Source: JAUIGE01 sp045106685
Lineage (GTDB): Bacteria > Bacteroidota > Bacteroidia > J057
Reading direction: 5' to 3'
DNA length: 50,212 nucleotides
NCBI GenBank assembly: GCA_045106685.1
Contig: JBGCFB010000094.1
Location: forward strand, 1-50,212
In this document: positions 40,487-48,584 of the stretch, piece by piece
How the letters are laid out: the number at the start of each line of letters is the position of its first letter
Position numbering within the stretch: position 1 is the first letter of the stretch
The notes under the pieces: generated by a model
Seen by the model: the letters and a program-made list of their open reading frames with translations, nothing else
What the model was told of the DNA's origin: nothing
Databases searched by the model: none
Translations under genes and position numbers: made by a program

Positions 40487-42676
40487 CTACTCCACCAACC
40501 TCATCTCATCCACCAAATACCCGGCGCCAGCATAATGCTCGATCACCCATAGCACGTAGCGGATATCGACGGAGATGTTGCGGCAAAGGCGGCGGTCGTA
40601 GTTGATGTCGCTCATGGTGCCGTCCCAGCCGCGGTCAAAGTTGAGGCCGATCAGGTGTCCTTCTGCGTCGATGACGGGGCTGCCTGAGTTGCCACCGGAG
40701 GTATGGTTGGAAGCTACAAAGCAGGTCCATAGTTTGCCGTCCTGCGCATAGCGCCCGTAGGTGCGATCCTTGAGGAGCTTCTCCAGTTTGTCAGAGATCA
40801 CATAGTCTTCGATATTTTCATTACTCGCTTTTTCGAGGATGCCGTCTACTGTGGTAAATGGCAGGTAGCGCACACCGTTGTCAGGCGTGTAGCCTTCCAT
40901 TTTGCCATAAGATAAACGCAACGTAAAGTTGGCATCAGGGAAAAAACGCTTGTCATCAAATACCTCGCGCTGCGCTTGCATGTACTCGCGGTGAAGGGCA
41001 TCGATTTCAGCTTCTACAACAGAAAGGTCAAGGCTCACGTCTTTGCGATACCAGCCCAGTAGGTCAAGGCCGATGTTGAGAATCGGGTCCTTGCGGAGCC
41101 ACTTGGACTTCTCTTTTGAAGCCGCCTTGTCCAGTGCAGCTTCGAAGCGGGCACGATTCACGAGGAAGGATTCCTCACGAGCGTTATCAGCAAAAGCCTG
41201 GAGGTCACCGTCATACTTATCGTAGGCTTCGGCAAGCGAGGCAGGCCATTCGCTACGTGCGATATTGGCACAAAACTGCGTCAACATGGCTCCCATGACG
41301 CCCATATCGACGCGGGCGTCGTAATTCTTGAAATAGCCGTTGAGCTGACCTTTGCGCTTTTTCGCTTCTTCTTCAAAAGAACCGATACGCGTCTTCATGT
41401 CTTCATTTCCTTCCAGTGCGAGCAGCAGCGGCTCAACCATACGCGCCTGGCGTATCGCCTCGACCGACCAGATCGCTTCAAAGAAATATACTTCACGGCG
41501 GTGGACAGGAATAAGCTTTTCGTAAGCCGTTTTATAATCACTCAAAATCGTACCGTAAGCATTCTTCCACTTTGGATTATTGTTGATGCGCTCAGTGAAT
41601 TCAGCTTCATAGTCAAGCTTCTTTTGCACTGCCTTGGTGCGCTTTAGACCGCGAATCGCGCCGATCCATTTTTTCCAGCCATTACTAACGCCCTTTGCCT
41701 TACTTGAATACTTGATACGAATCGTATCGTTGCCGCGCATCCAATCCTTCATGATGTCCAGAATCTCGGTACGGAGATCAACACGTGTAGGGAAATTGCG
41801 CTCTAATTCATGCTCCACCGCGTAAGAAGGAAGGTACTGCTCGGTGCGCGCTGGGAAGCCATAGACCATAGTAAAATCGCCTTCTTCTTTTGACTTCAGC
41901 GAAACAGGCAGGCTGTGGCGCGGCTTGAGCGGAATGTTGTTTTCGGAATATTCGGCTGGTTTGCCGTCAGGGCCGCTATACACGCGGAAGAGCGAGAAAT
42001 CCCCGGTGTGGCGTGGCCAGATCCAGTTGTCGGTATCACCACCAAAGTTGCCGATCTCAGAAGGAGGAGCACCTACCAGACGTACGTCTTTGAAAATCTC
42101 AAGGACGAACATATAGTATTCGTTACCCTGGTAGAAAGGCTTGATTTCGGCTTCGTAGTGCGTGCCGTTTGTAGCTTCCTGACCGATAGCGCGAATATTG
42201 GCTGCAGTAATCTGGTTACGCGCTGGCTCGCTCATGTCGTCGCTGACGCCGGCCAATACCTGGCTGGTTACGTCTTCCATACGCACGATAAATGTCACGG
42301 TAAGGCCTGCGTTTTTGAGTTCTTCGGAGCGATTCATTGCCCAGAATCCGTCGGTGAGATAGTCGTTATCCACAGAGCTATGAGACTGGATCGTACCGTA
42401 ACCACAGTGATGGTTCGTGAGCAGGAGCCCGTCCTCGGAGATGATTTCTCCGGTACAGCCGCGTCCAAACTTCACGATCGCATCTTTCAGACTGGAATTG
42501 TTGACACTGTAGATATCTTCAGCAGTGAGCTTGAGGCCCATGGTCTGCATCTCATCTTCGTTGAGTTGCTCCAAAAGCATCGGTATCCACATGCCGCCAC
42601 CGGCGTTGGCAGGGATGGCAATCAGGCTGGTAAGGAGGAGGAGAGAAGCGAACAGTAACGTGCGCAATAATCGCAT
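40487..42676 (-). CDS. dpp11: S46 family dipeptidyl peptidase, DPP11-like
   Basis: The start at ATG 42674-42676 gives a signal peptide (MRLLRTLLFASLLLLTSLIA) with cleavage before GGGMW, the family's usual mature start; the upstream ATG lacks this. The 729-residue periplasmic serine exopeptidase removes dipeptides from peptide N-termini. Catalytic His is in LTNHHCGYG (89-90), Asp in GGDTDNWIWPRHTGDF and Ser664 in TSGGNSGSPV. The S1 specificity position, 18 residues after the Ser, is Arg682 (GLNFDRGW), as in DPP11 (Asp/Glu at P1) and not Gly as in DPP7; family numbering is from memory. Such enzymes feed di- and tripeptide uptake in Bacteroidota. Confidence 0.92.
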   Translation of the reverse strand: MRLLRTLLFASLLLLTSLIAIPANAGGGMWIPMLLEQLNEDEMQTMGLKLTAEDIYSVNNSSLKDAIVKFGRGCTGEIISEDGLLLTNHHCGYGTIQSHSSVDNDYLTDGFWAMNRSEELKNAGLTVTFIVRMEDVTSQVLAGVSDDMSEPARNQITAANIRAIGQEATNGTHYEAEIKPFYQGNEYYMFVLEIFKDVRLVGAPPSEIGNFGGDTDNWIWPRHTGDFSLFRVYSGPDGKPAEYSENNIPLKPRHSLPVSLKSKEEGDFTMVYGFPARTEQYLPSYAVEHELERNFPTRVDLRTEILDIMKDWMRGNDTIRIKYSSKAKGVSNGWKKWIGAIRGLKRTKAVQKKLDYEAEFTERINNNPKWKNAYGTILSDYKTAYEKLIPVHRREVYFFEAIWSVEAIRQARMVEPLLLALEGNEDMKTRIGSFEEEAKKRKGQLNGYFKNYDARVDMGVMGAMLTQFCANIARSEWPASLAEAYDKYDGDLQAFADNAREESFLVNRARFEAALDKAASKEKSKWLRKDPILNIGLDLLGWYRKDVSLDLSVVEAEIDALHREYMQAQREVFDDKRFFPDANFTLRLSYGKMEGYTPDNGVRYLPFTTVDGILEKASNENIEDYVISDKLEKLLKDRTYGRYAQDGKLWTCFVASNHTSGGNSGSPVIDAEGHLIGLNFDRGWDGTMSDINYDRRLCRNISVDIRYVLWVIEHYAGAGYLVDEMRLVE

Positions 42677-42789
42677 AGCGGTTTGATTGATTATAGTAAG
42701 GGGAAATTTGGTACGCAATATTACAAAACCGCAACGTGACTTTTGGCCTTAGTACCCCAAAATGTAGGGTGCTTCTTATAAAATATGAT

Positions 42790-42825
42790 GTCGTATTTCG
42801 TATGTAGTATCTCGTATTTCTACCG
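42790..42825. repeat. Word repeat family F
   Basis: GTCGTATTTCGTATGTAGTA and TCTCGTATTTCTACCG re-use the words TCGTATTTC and GTAGTA. It lies in the gap between the divergent S46 and 42974 genes; no other copy is found in this window. Confidence 0.45.
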
Positions 42826-42973
42826 TGTCTTTCACCCTTTTGATAGAGATGCTAACTCAGAAATGGCATTCATGGACATCAATGTATCTGATTAATATTT
42901 TTATTAAAAAAAGCCTGGCCTCGATGTCCTGAATTTGAAATAAGCGCCAGGAAAATCAGTAATTTTCCGGCCT

Positions 42974-44107
42974 ATGGCTGAACTCACTTCCGAGCGTCGA
43001 TTGCAAAATATCCGAAAAGCAACAAGCCTTTTTTTGCTACTGGGGGTCACCTTGTCCTATCCGCTGTGGCTCAGTGCCGGTCGGAGTTTTCCTGTTTTGC
43101 CCGTAATCGAATCGCTGCCTATAATCGGAAGTCCCTTTGACTTTTTGCTGTTAGGAGGCCTAGTATTGGGGGTTGTTTGGGTGTTTTTTTCAAAAAGGCC
43201 AGCGGCTATCTGGGCATTACTAGGACTGCTTCTTTTACTTCTGATCCAGGACTACATGCGCTGGCAACCTTGGGTGTATGTGTACATATTATTGCTTTTA
43301 CCTTTTGTCCTGAAAAATAAAAGCGGCTACCTAAACTATGTCATCATATTGCTGGCTGGCATCTATGTGTGGAGCGGCATCCATAAACTCAATCCCAATT
43401 TTGTCGAATTGACATTTAGCGATATACTCACAACCCTTTTTCAAATAAAAAGCCCCGAAACGCTCAGGCAGCTCCAACCACTGGGCTATCTCATTCCAGT
43501 GCTTGAAATAGCGATGGGCATATGCTTACTCTTTCCTCGTTTGCGCAATATTGGCGTGTATCTGGTGTTGCTGAGTCATAGCTTCATTCTGCTGTACCTC
43601 AGCCCTTTTGGTACCAATTATAATATCGTGGTATATCCCTGGAATGTCGCGATGATGGTGGTCGTGTGGCTGGCTTGTTATAAAAATGATATCCAAATCA
43701 TCACTGTACCAAAAGGCTGGAGCATTGCAGGCGTTATGCTTGTTTGGGTAATGCCGGCGCTCAATCTGGCAGGCGCCTGGGATCACTATCCTTCTTTTTC
43801 ATTGTATGCAGACAAAATTCACGAATTCTATATCGCTGTTGAGGAAAAAGAAGTGGGGAAACTACCCGTTTCATCACGGCGCTATTTTGTTCAAATAGCA
43901 GGTATGCAAGGCGGCGAAGTCATCGACATTAATGCCTGGTCCATGGGCGAACTCAACGTGCCCTTCTATCCTGAAACACGCGTTTTCAAGCAATTGACAA
44001 AGCCGTTTTGTACATTAAAAATCCCAGAGGATAAGCTGGTTTTCATCGAATTTGAAAAGCCGATGAGTAAGGGTGTTTTTACAAGTTGGGGTTGTATAAA
44101 TGAATGA
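42974..44107 (+). CDS. Polytopic membrane protein, HTTM/DoxX-like
   Basis: The 377-residue protein has about eight hydrophobic segments (FLLLGVTLSYPLWLSAG; FLLLGGLVLGVVWVFFS; IWALLGLLLLLLIQDY; WVYVYILLLLPFVL; and later ones). It carries the signature AGIYVWSGIHKLNPNF, as in the membrane part of HTTM / vitamin K carboxylase-like and DoxX/MauE-type proteins. A soluble tail of about 110 residues (from LYADKIHEFYIAVEEKEVGK) follows the last helix. The function is unknown. A near-consensus -7 box (TAATTTTC) sits inside an inverted repeat GGAAAAT/ATTTTCC just before the start. The stop codon is part of a family D word repeat. Confidence 0.75.
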   Translation: MAELTSERRLQNIRKATSLFLLLGVTLSYPLWLSAGRSFPVLPVIESLPIIGSPFDFLLLGGLVLGVVWVFFSKRPAAIWALLGLLLLLLIQDYMRWQPWVYVYILLLLPFVLKNKSGYLNYVIILLAGIYVWSGIHKLNPNFVELTFSDILTTLFQIKSPETLRQLQPLGYLIPVLEIAMGICLLFPRLRNIGVYLVLLSHSFILLYLSPFGTNYNIVVYPWNVAMMVVVWLACYKNDIQIITVPKGWSIAGVMLVWVMPALNLAGAWDHYPSFSLYADKIHEFYIAVEEKEVGKLPVSSRRYFVQIAGMQGGEVIDINAWSMGELNVPFYPETRVFKQLTKPFCTLKIPEDKLVFIEFEKPMSKGVFTSWGCINE

Positions 44108-44163
44108 TAAACGATTAATAATTATAGTCATGAATCATCAAATCGTTCATTATCAAATCATCA
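44101..44163. repeat. Word repeat family D, copy 2, inverted pair between two stop codons
   Basis: TGAATGATAAACGATTAATA (from 44101) is followed by complementary words AATCATCAAATCGTTCATTA and TCAAATCATCAAA (44133-44163). The TGAATGA at its left end contains the stop codon of the 42974 gene, and TCA at its right end is the surE stop codon. The copy at 28554-28657 begins at a stop in the same way. Confidence 0.6.
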
Positions 44164-44931
44164 AATTGGGATTTCCCAATTCCAGCGATTGAGCGTCGCC
44201 ATCTGCTCATGTGCAGTGAGGTCGTGCATGACTGGACAGACACTTACATAGCCTTCATTTATAGCATATTGGTCGGTATCGACGCCTTTATCCTGAAGCT
44301 CAAATCGGCCAGTAAGCCAATAATAAGGACGATCAAAAGGATCGACACGTTCATCAAATTCCTCGATCCAGCGACCTTCGGCCTGACGCGTAACGCGGAT
44401 GCCCTTGATGTTCTCCAAAGGCTCATGTGGAATATTTACATTGAGGCAATGGCCGGGAGCCAATGGGCGGTTTAGTGCTTCTTCCAGCACGCGGCGAACG
44501 ATCACCTTCGACGGTTCCATGTCAGACTCGTGGCTGAAGTTGCAGAGCGAAAAGCCGATGGCTGGGATGCCCTGGACCGCGCCTTCGCGGGCGGCCGATA
44601 GCGTGCCCGAATACACCGATGAAATAGACGAATTGGAGCCGTGGTTGATGCCAGAGAGAACGATGTCAGGAGCTTTTTTGAGCAAAACGCCGGTAGCGAG
44701 CTTCACGCAGTCGGCAGGTGTGCCGGAACAAGCGTAGCCGATTTGCCCTTCAAAGAGTTCTTCCTTTTCTAAACGAAGAGGCTTTCCTACACTGATCGCA
44801 TGGCCCATCCCGCTCTGCGGACTATCGGGCGCAACTACTGTCACCTCTCCGAATTCGCGAGCAACTTGAATAAGGGCAAGGATTCCCGGTGCGTGGATTC
44901 CGTCGTCATTACTGATAAGAATATGTGGCAT
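44161..44931 (-). CDS. surE: 5'/3'-nucleotidase SurE
   Basis: The start at ATG 44929-44931 (MPHILISNDDGIHAPGI) is the standard SurE beginning and gives 256 residues (E. coli SurE has 253); 19 further codons upstream lack similarity. The metal-binding NDDG is at residues 8-11. VVAPDSPQSGMGHAIS, CSGTPADCVKLA and LSGINHGSNSSISSVYSGTL are the conserved active-site segments, with the Asn/Ser ligands. SurE is a cytoplasmic, divalent-metal nucleoside monophosphate phosphatase linked to stationary-phase survival and stress. No pcm or rpoS neighbours are seen. It converges with the membrane protein gene 42974-44107. Confidence 0.96.
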   Translation of the reverse strand: MPHILISNDDGIHAPGILALIQVAREFGEVTVVAPDSPQSGMGHAISVGKPLRLEKEELFEGQIGYACSGTPADCVKLATGVLLKKAPDIVLSGINHGSNSSISSVYSGTLSAAREGAVQGIPAIGFSLCNFSHESDMEPSKVIVRRVLEEALNRPLAPGHCLNVNIPHEPLENIKGIRVTRQAEGRWIEEFDERVDPFDRPYYWLTGRFELQDKGVDTDQYAINEGYVSVCPVMHDLTAHEQMATLNRWNWEIPI

Positions 44932-45019
44932 ATCTGGCTTTTCGTTATGAGGTTTTGGTACAAAATCAAAAGAGCAGAATTTGTACACTCAGTTGCGATA
45001 ATACTTATTTTTTAACTGT

Positions 45020-45160
45020 TGATGCTGTTGGCTATTAGCTGTTGGCGTTTGGCTCTAAGGCGAATAGGCATCCAGTTTTTGAAAAATGAAGAGGAAAACC
45101 TCTTTTCCAGTAAAAATATGCTGCTCCAGCCAAAAGCTAATCGCAAAAAGCTAAAAACGC
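45020..45160. repeat. Word repeat family B as an inverted pair
   Basis: Arm 45020-45060 (GTTGGCTATTAGCTGTTGGC, then GTTTGGCTC) and arm 45122-45160 (CAGCCAAAAGCTAATCGC, AAAAAGCTAAAAACG) are imperfect reverse complements built from GGC, TTAGC and TTTGGC words, with about 60 nt between. The pair ends directly at the -7 box 45161-45168. A single arm lies at 618-659. Confidence 0.6.
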
Positions 45161-45168
45161 TACCTTTG
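45161..45168 (+). promoter_or_regulatory. -7 promoter box next to a word repeat
   Basis: TACCTTTG matches TAnnTTTG exactly and lies 18 nt before the start codon at 45187. No -33 TTTG is seen at the usual distance, where the repeat arm lies instead. Confidence 0.55.
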
Positions 45169-45186
45169 TTCCAAATAATAAACTCC

Positions 45187-45585
45187 ATGCAAGCAAGCCT
45201 TCACTGCGTATCAGTAGAACAAACCGCGACCCAACTACGCGGAAAAGTAGAAATTCGCATGGAAGAAACCTGTGTAATTCAGCGCTTGCGGGTCGCACTC
45301 GTGCAGCACGAAAATGGCGAAGCCCAACATTACTGGGGCATGCAGACGCAAGAACTTTCTTTGGAGCATGACGCTCAGACGGGCTGGTTGTTTCATTTCG
45401 CATTTTCGCTATCCGGTCCAGACCAAAAGGTGCCCCTAGGCGAGCATCACTTAGCTCATGAAGAGCAGGACGATCGCCATACGGAGCGGGAAGCCTTTGC
45501 GGCAGCATCTTCACCTCGTCAATTACACGTTTGGCTCAGCACCGATAAGGGCGAGATTGAGCATGTAGATACGCGCGTATTTTGA
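45187..45585 (+). CDS. Small hypothetical protein
   Basis: The start is placed at ATG 45187; the frame is open 56 codons further upstream, but that part is the word repeat and the promoter box. The 132-residue protein has no signal or membrane segment. It has an alternating strand pattern (KVEIRMEETCVIQRLRVALV, GWLFHFAFSLSGPDQ) and a His/Glu-rich middle (GEHHLAHEEQDDRHTER). The final strand resembles the start (LHVWLSTDKGEIEHVDTRVF), which suggests a small beta-sandwich. The family is not recognised. Its 3' end converges with the 45591 gene, 5 nt apart. Confidence 0.65.
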   Translation: MQASLHCVSVEQTATQLRGKVEIRMEETCVIQRLRVALVQHENGEAQHYWGMQTQELSLEHDAQTGWLFHFAFSLSGPDQKVPLGEHHLAHEEQDDRHTEREAFAAASSPRQLHVWLSTDKGEIEHVDTRVF

Positions 45586-45590
45586 GGCAC

Positions 45591-46502
45591 TTATTTTTGG
45601 ATCAAAAGGGGCAAATAGACAGGCTTGCCTTTTTCTTCCAATGCAATCACATAACGTCCAGAAAGTATTCCTTCTAACGAAATCGATTCTCCTTCCACAA
45701 AGCCATTGGAGATGGTTCGGCCCTGCATATCCAATATTTGATATGAGCTTTTGGGTGGGATTTTTTGAGTGAAAAAGACCTTGCTAAAAGCAGGATTTGG
45801 ATAGATACTGATGTCTTCCTGGTGCTGGACAGGAATGGATGTTATTCTGCTTCGATATAGGTCAAGCGCTTCTTGTGCTGTGAGGGCTTGATCAAAAAAG
45901 TAAAGCTCATCTAGTGAAACGTCTTTCTTTCCAACCCTGAGCGTTCCTCCGCCTGTGCCTCCCAGGTTGAAATGGCTATAGTGTGAAATCTTTTTCTGTG
46001 CTCGCAATATTCCATTTTGGTAGTAGCGCATGGAATCATCACGATCGATGGAAATAACGAGATGGGTCCACACTTTATCGGCAGGTGTTACTGAGAAAAT
46101 GAGTGTAGCGCTATCGCGGCTCGGAGCAAAACGAAATTCGAGCTGATCAAAGAAGCCGTTGTAGCGAAAGCTATAACCTGGGCCGGTAAAGACCGTCTCG
46201 GTGGGCCAAAGCGATCCATCATTCCTGAACCAAAATGCGATGGTATGGTCGCCGGTATCCATCGCTGCAAAAGGCGCAGGGCTCAGTTCCAGACCGGAGC
46301 CGCCTGTAAATTGGATCGCGCTTCCGCGCCCGCCAGGCGCAGCGATAAATTGAGATGCTGCTTTACTCGTATCAAAAGCTAGCCCCGAAACAGCATCGAT
46401 GACATCGCCATTAAAATGAAAATTCGCGGTAGGGTTCGGTATTTGAGCGGCAATTTGAAAAAACCAAAAGCAGAAAAATGCGAGCGTAACAATAGACTTC
46501 AT
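45591..46502 (-). CDS. T9SS-secreted LamG-type protein
   Basis: The start at ATG 46500-46502 gives a signal peptide (MKSIVTLAFFCFWFFQIAAQ); the 51 upstream in-frame codons are not signal-like. The 303-residue protein has a concanavalin A-like (LamG) domain: ANFHFNGDVIDAVSGLAF, DHTIAFWFRNDGSLWPTETV, WTHLVISIDRDDSMRYYQNG and SLDELYFFDQALTAQEAL, the last being the standard 'D-E-x-x-x-x-x-x-A-L-x-x-x-E' end of LamG. A type A sorting domain follows (SIYPNPAFSKVFFTQ ... LSGRYVIALEEKG). LamG domains bind glycans or proteins. It should be exported by the type IX system and anchored on the surface. Confidence 0.85.
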   Translation of the reverse strand: MKSIVTLAFFCFWFFQIAAQIPNPTANFHFNGDVIDAVSGLAFDTSKAASQFIAAPGGRGSAIQFTGGSGLELSPAPFAAMDTGDHTIAFWFRNDGSLWPTETVFTGPGYSFRYNGFFDQLEFRFAPSRDSATLIFSVTPADKVWTHLVISIDRDDSMRYYQNGILRAQKKISHYSHFNLGGTGGGTLRVGKKDVSLDELYFFDQALTAQEALDLYRSRITSIPVQHQEDISIYPNPAFSKVFFTQKIPPKSSYQILDMQGRTISNGFVEGESISLEGILSGRYVIALEEKGKPVYLPLLIQK

Positions 46503-46707
46503 AAGATAAAATTTGTGGCGCCTCGACAAGCAAAGCATGAGGAAAATAGAAAATACAGCTTTTGGTAACCGCCTAACGAAAGCAAGATGCATGAAGAAAT
46601 TAACATATATCCTTACTTGGCTCAAGTAGGACAAAGGCTTGCCAGAACGGTACATTTAGGTAGGTTTTTTATTACCTAAACTCTTAGTTTTTGAATAACT
46701 TTACACC

Positions 46708-47613
46708 GTGAATAAGCGAGTACTCATATCGTTGCTGTCGTTATTGCTCTGTATGGTTGCATGCAAAGATGACGAGCTGCCTTATACTATTACGCTGGAT
46801 GACTATGCGGTTCCAGCTTTTAAGTATGGTTCGCCGCCGCACTGGATGGACTGGCGACGTGAGTTTGGTACCGAGATGTCCTCGGATATGGCACGCAAGG
46901 TCGCTTACGCGCGCATACGCGCTTTGCGCAGTGGAAACTTCCGTCAGGGCGGTAAAGGAATACGTATTGGCGTTTTTGACGCGGACCAAAACCGAAAGTT
47001 CAACGATATCGGCGTGGACTATATCACGGTCGGCACCTTTGCCGCAGATACCTTGCCCATCTTCAACGGCGTAGCCTCGGTTACGCTAAGTGAGTTTCCA
47101 TTTACAGTCGCATTGGATGGTGAATATTATCGTGTAGAGGCGATTGCCGAAGATGGAAAATCGCTTGCGCTTTCCCCCAGCCAGCCAGTCGACTCCCCCT
47201 TAGCCTATTTGCCTACACACTTGCCTGAAGTCGACATCCAAACCATCGATGGGGATACGCTTGCATTGAAGCAGTTTTTGGAACCGAATAAATATCTCTA
47301 CATCGAATCGTGGTCCACGTGGTATCAGGCTGGAATCGATGGCTTGCCTGATCTTAAGGCTGCGCATTCGCGTTTTGAAGATCGCCTTACGGTGCTGCAT
47401 CTCGTCATGAATGAAGTCGATTATAGTAGGGTCGAGAAGTACGTGGATCGCTATGACTTACCTTGGGTGCAGGCCATCTTTACTGACGAGCTTGGGCGCA
47501 AGCTTATGCAGAACAGCATTCCGTATGGGATTCTCTTTGCACCCGATGGCACTATTATCAAAAGTGGCCTTGGCCCTGGAGAGCTAGAGCCTTTTTTGGA
47601 AAGTGTGTTGTAA
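46708..47613 (+). CDS. Lipoprotein with TlpA-like domain lacking the CxxC
   Basis: The start codon is GTG (46708), directly before a lipobox signal (VLISLLSLLLCMVAC); Cys19 is lipidated. The 301-residue protein has an N-terminal domain of about 140 residues, part of which (GKGIRIGVFDADQNRKFNDI) resembles a small beta domain. A TlpA/thioredoxin-like domain follows: DIQTIDGDTLALKQFLEPNK, YLYIESWSTWYQAGIDGLPDLK, and a later IPYGILFAPDGTII with the cis-Pro. In active TlpA the segment reads W-C-x-x-C; here it is W-Y-Q-A-G, so both redox cysteines are missing. It would be an envelope protein without disulfide activity. TAACTTTA upstream is a 7/8 -7 box. Confidence 0.8.
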   Translation: MNKRVLISLLSLLLCMVACKDDELPYTITLDDYAVPAFKYGSPPHWMDWRREFGTEMSSDMARKVAYARIRALRSGNFRQGGKGIRIGVFDADQNRKFNDIGVDYITVGTFAADTLPIFNGVASVTLSEFPFTVALDGEYYRVEAIAEDGKSLALSPSQPVDSPLAYLPTHLPEVDIQTIDGDTLALKQFLEPNKYLYIESWSTWYQAGIDGLPDLKAAHSRFEDRLTVLHLVMNEVDYSRVEKYVDRYDLPWVQAIFTDELGRKLMQNSIPYGILFAPDGTIIKSGLGPGELEPFLESVL

Positions 47614-47653
47614 AAAGTCTTTGCTGTTTTGAGATCAGGATCAAATTGGAAAC

Positions 47654-48574
47654 CTATAAGGTTTCCACCCACACGGTATTGCCGCGCAAAATATACATGC
47701 GATCGCCTACCATACATACCGACTGATTCCAGGGCTCTTCCAATTTGAGGCGCTTTTTGAAACTTGTCGCTGTGGCAGATTGAATGACAAGCGTTTTGGG
47801 ACCCAATAATACCCGCCAATCACCACTAAGCGAAATGCTGCGAATATCAGAAGGCGATGGATATGGGCTTGAAAAAAGATATTCTCCAAAACGACTAAAG
47901 ACCACAAGCTCTTTTCGAGTCGTATCGAGTACCCAAACCTGCCGTGTTTTCGCGTCGATGTCGATCGCGGTCGGTGTATAAAGGGCGCCATCGCCGTAGT
48001 CCTGCCCGCCGAAGGCAAGGCGCTGTTTGCCATAGGCATCATACATGTAGATTTGCGCATTCAGGCCGTCCAGCACATAGAGTTCACCCGCAGGCGAAAC
48101 CGCCATATCAATAGGAAAGTCGGGGCCTTGTTCGCCGCGGTCGGATTCGAGAAAGTCGATTGCCTCCGCAGGGCGCAGGTTGGCCGAAAGGATCACTGCA
48201 CGACGCTGCGCCTCGTCAAGAACAAAAATGCGCTGCCGGCTTTGCACCTCAAGATCAGTTGGAGCGAGTAACCCTTCGGTACGGACCCCGCGACCTCCCG
48301 CCGTGATGATCGAGTCATAATCCGGCGCGAGTACTTTATGCACAAGCCCTTCTTCCGGATTCAGTAGCAAAAGATTGTATTCTTCATCCAGTGCCAAAAC
48401 CGAGCATCCTTCAGGAACAGCAATGCTATCAGGCAGCGTCTTCTCCAATCTGCAATCATCAATCTGCAATCTCCAATCATTCTCCACTTTCAACTCTGAA
48501 CTCTGCACTCTCCACTCATGCCCTCCTCCTACAAGAAGGAGTATCAGTTCCGAAAAAAGAATTACATGTTTCAT
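47654..48574 (-). CDS. Exported NHL-repeat beta-propeller protein
   Basis: The start at ATG 48572-48574 leaves 10 nt to the upstream stop codon and gives a hydrophobic signal (MKHVILFSELILLLVGGG). The 306-residue protein has about five NHL-type blades: VLALDEEYNLLLLNPEEGLV, APTDLEVQSRQRIFVLDEAQ, PIDMAVSPAGELYVLDGLNA, TPTAIDIDAKTRQVWVLDTT and DIRSISLSGDWRVLLGPK. Residues 19-45, between signal and propeller, are encoded by a word repeat (48442-48521) and are unlike the rest (HEWRVQSSELKVENDWRLQI). NHL propellers bind partners. It is downstream of the glycosyltransferase and could be co-transcribed with it. Confidence 0.78.
   Translation of the reverse strand: MKHVILFSELILLLVGGGHEWRVQSSELKVENDWRLQIDDCRLEKTLPDSIAVPEGCSVLALDEEYNLLLLNPEEGLVHKVLAPDYDSIITAGGRGVRTEGLLAPTDLEVQSRQRIFVLDEAQRRAVILSANLRPAEAIDFLESDRGEQGPDFPIDMAVSPAGELYVLDGLNAQIYMYDAYGKQRLAFGGQDYGDGALYTPTAIDIDAKTRQVWVLDTTRKELVVFSRFGEYLFSSPYPSPSDIRSISLSGDWRVLLGPKTLVIQSATATSFKKRLKLEEPWNQSVCMVGDRMYILRGNTVWVETL
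48442..48521. repeat. Word repeat family E inside a coding sequence
   Basis: On the minus strand the tract reads GAGTGGAGAGTGCAGAGTTC, AGAGTTGAAAGTGGAGAATG, ATTGGAGATTGCAGATTGAT, GATTGCAGATTGGAGAAG. It is built from GAGTGGAGA, AGAGTT and GATTGCAGATTG words. It keeps the frame of the NHL gene open and supplies residues 18-45. Confidence 0.7.
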
Positions 48575-48584
48575 AATGCGATGA

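Noticed and set aside
41915..42658. Long plus-strand frame opposite the S46 peptidase
   Set aside because: It is antisense to a strongly recognised gene and has no domain; it reflects codon bias on the other strand.
45019..45186. 56-codon N-terminal extension of the 45187 gene
   Set aside because: This part is word-repeat DNA and includes the promoter box, so the start is at 45187.
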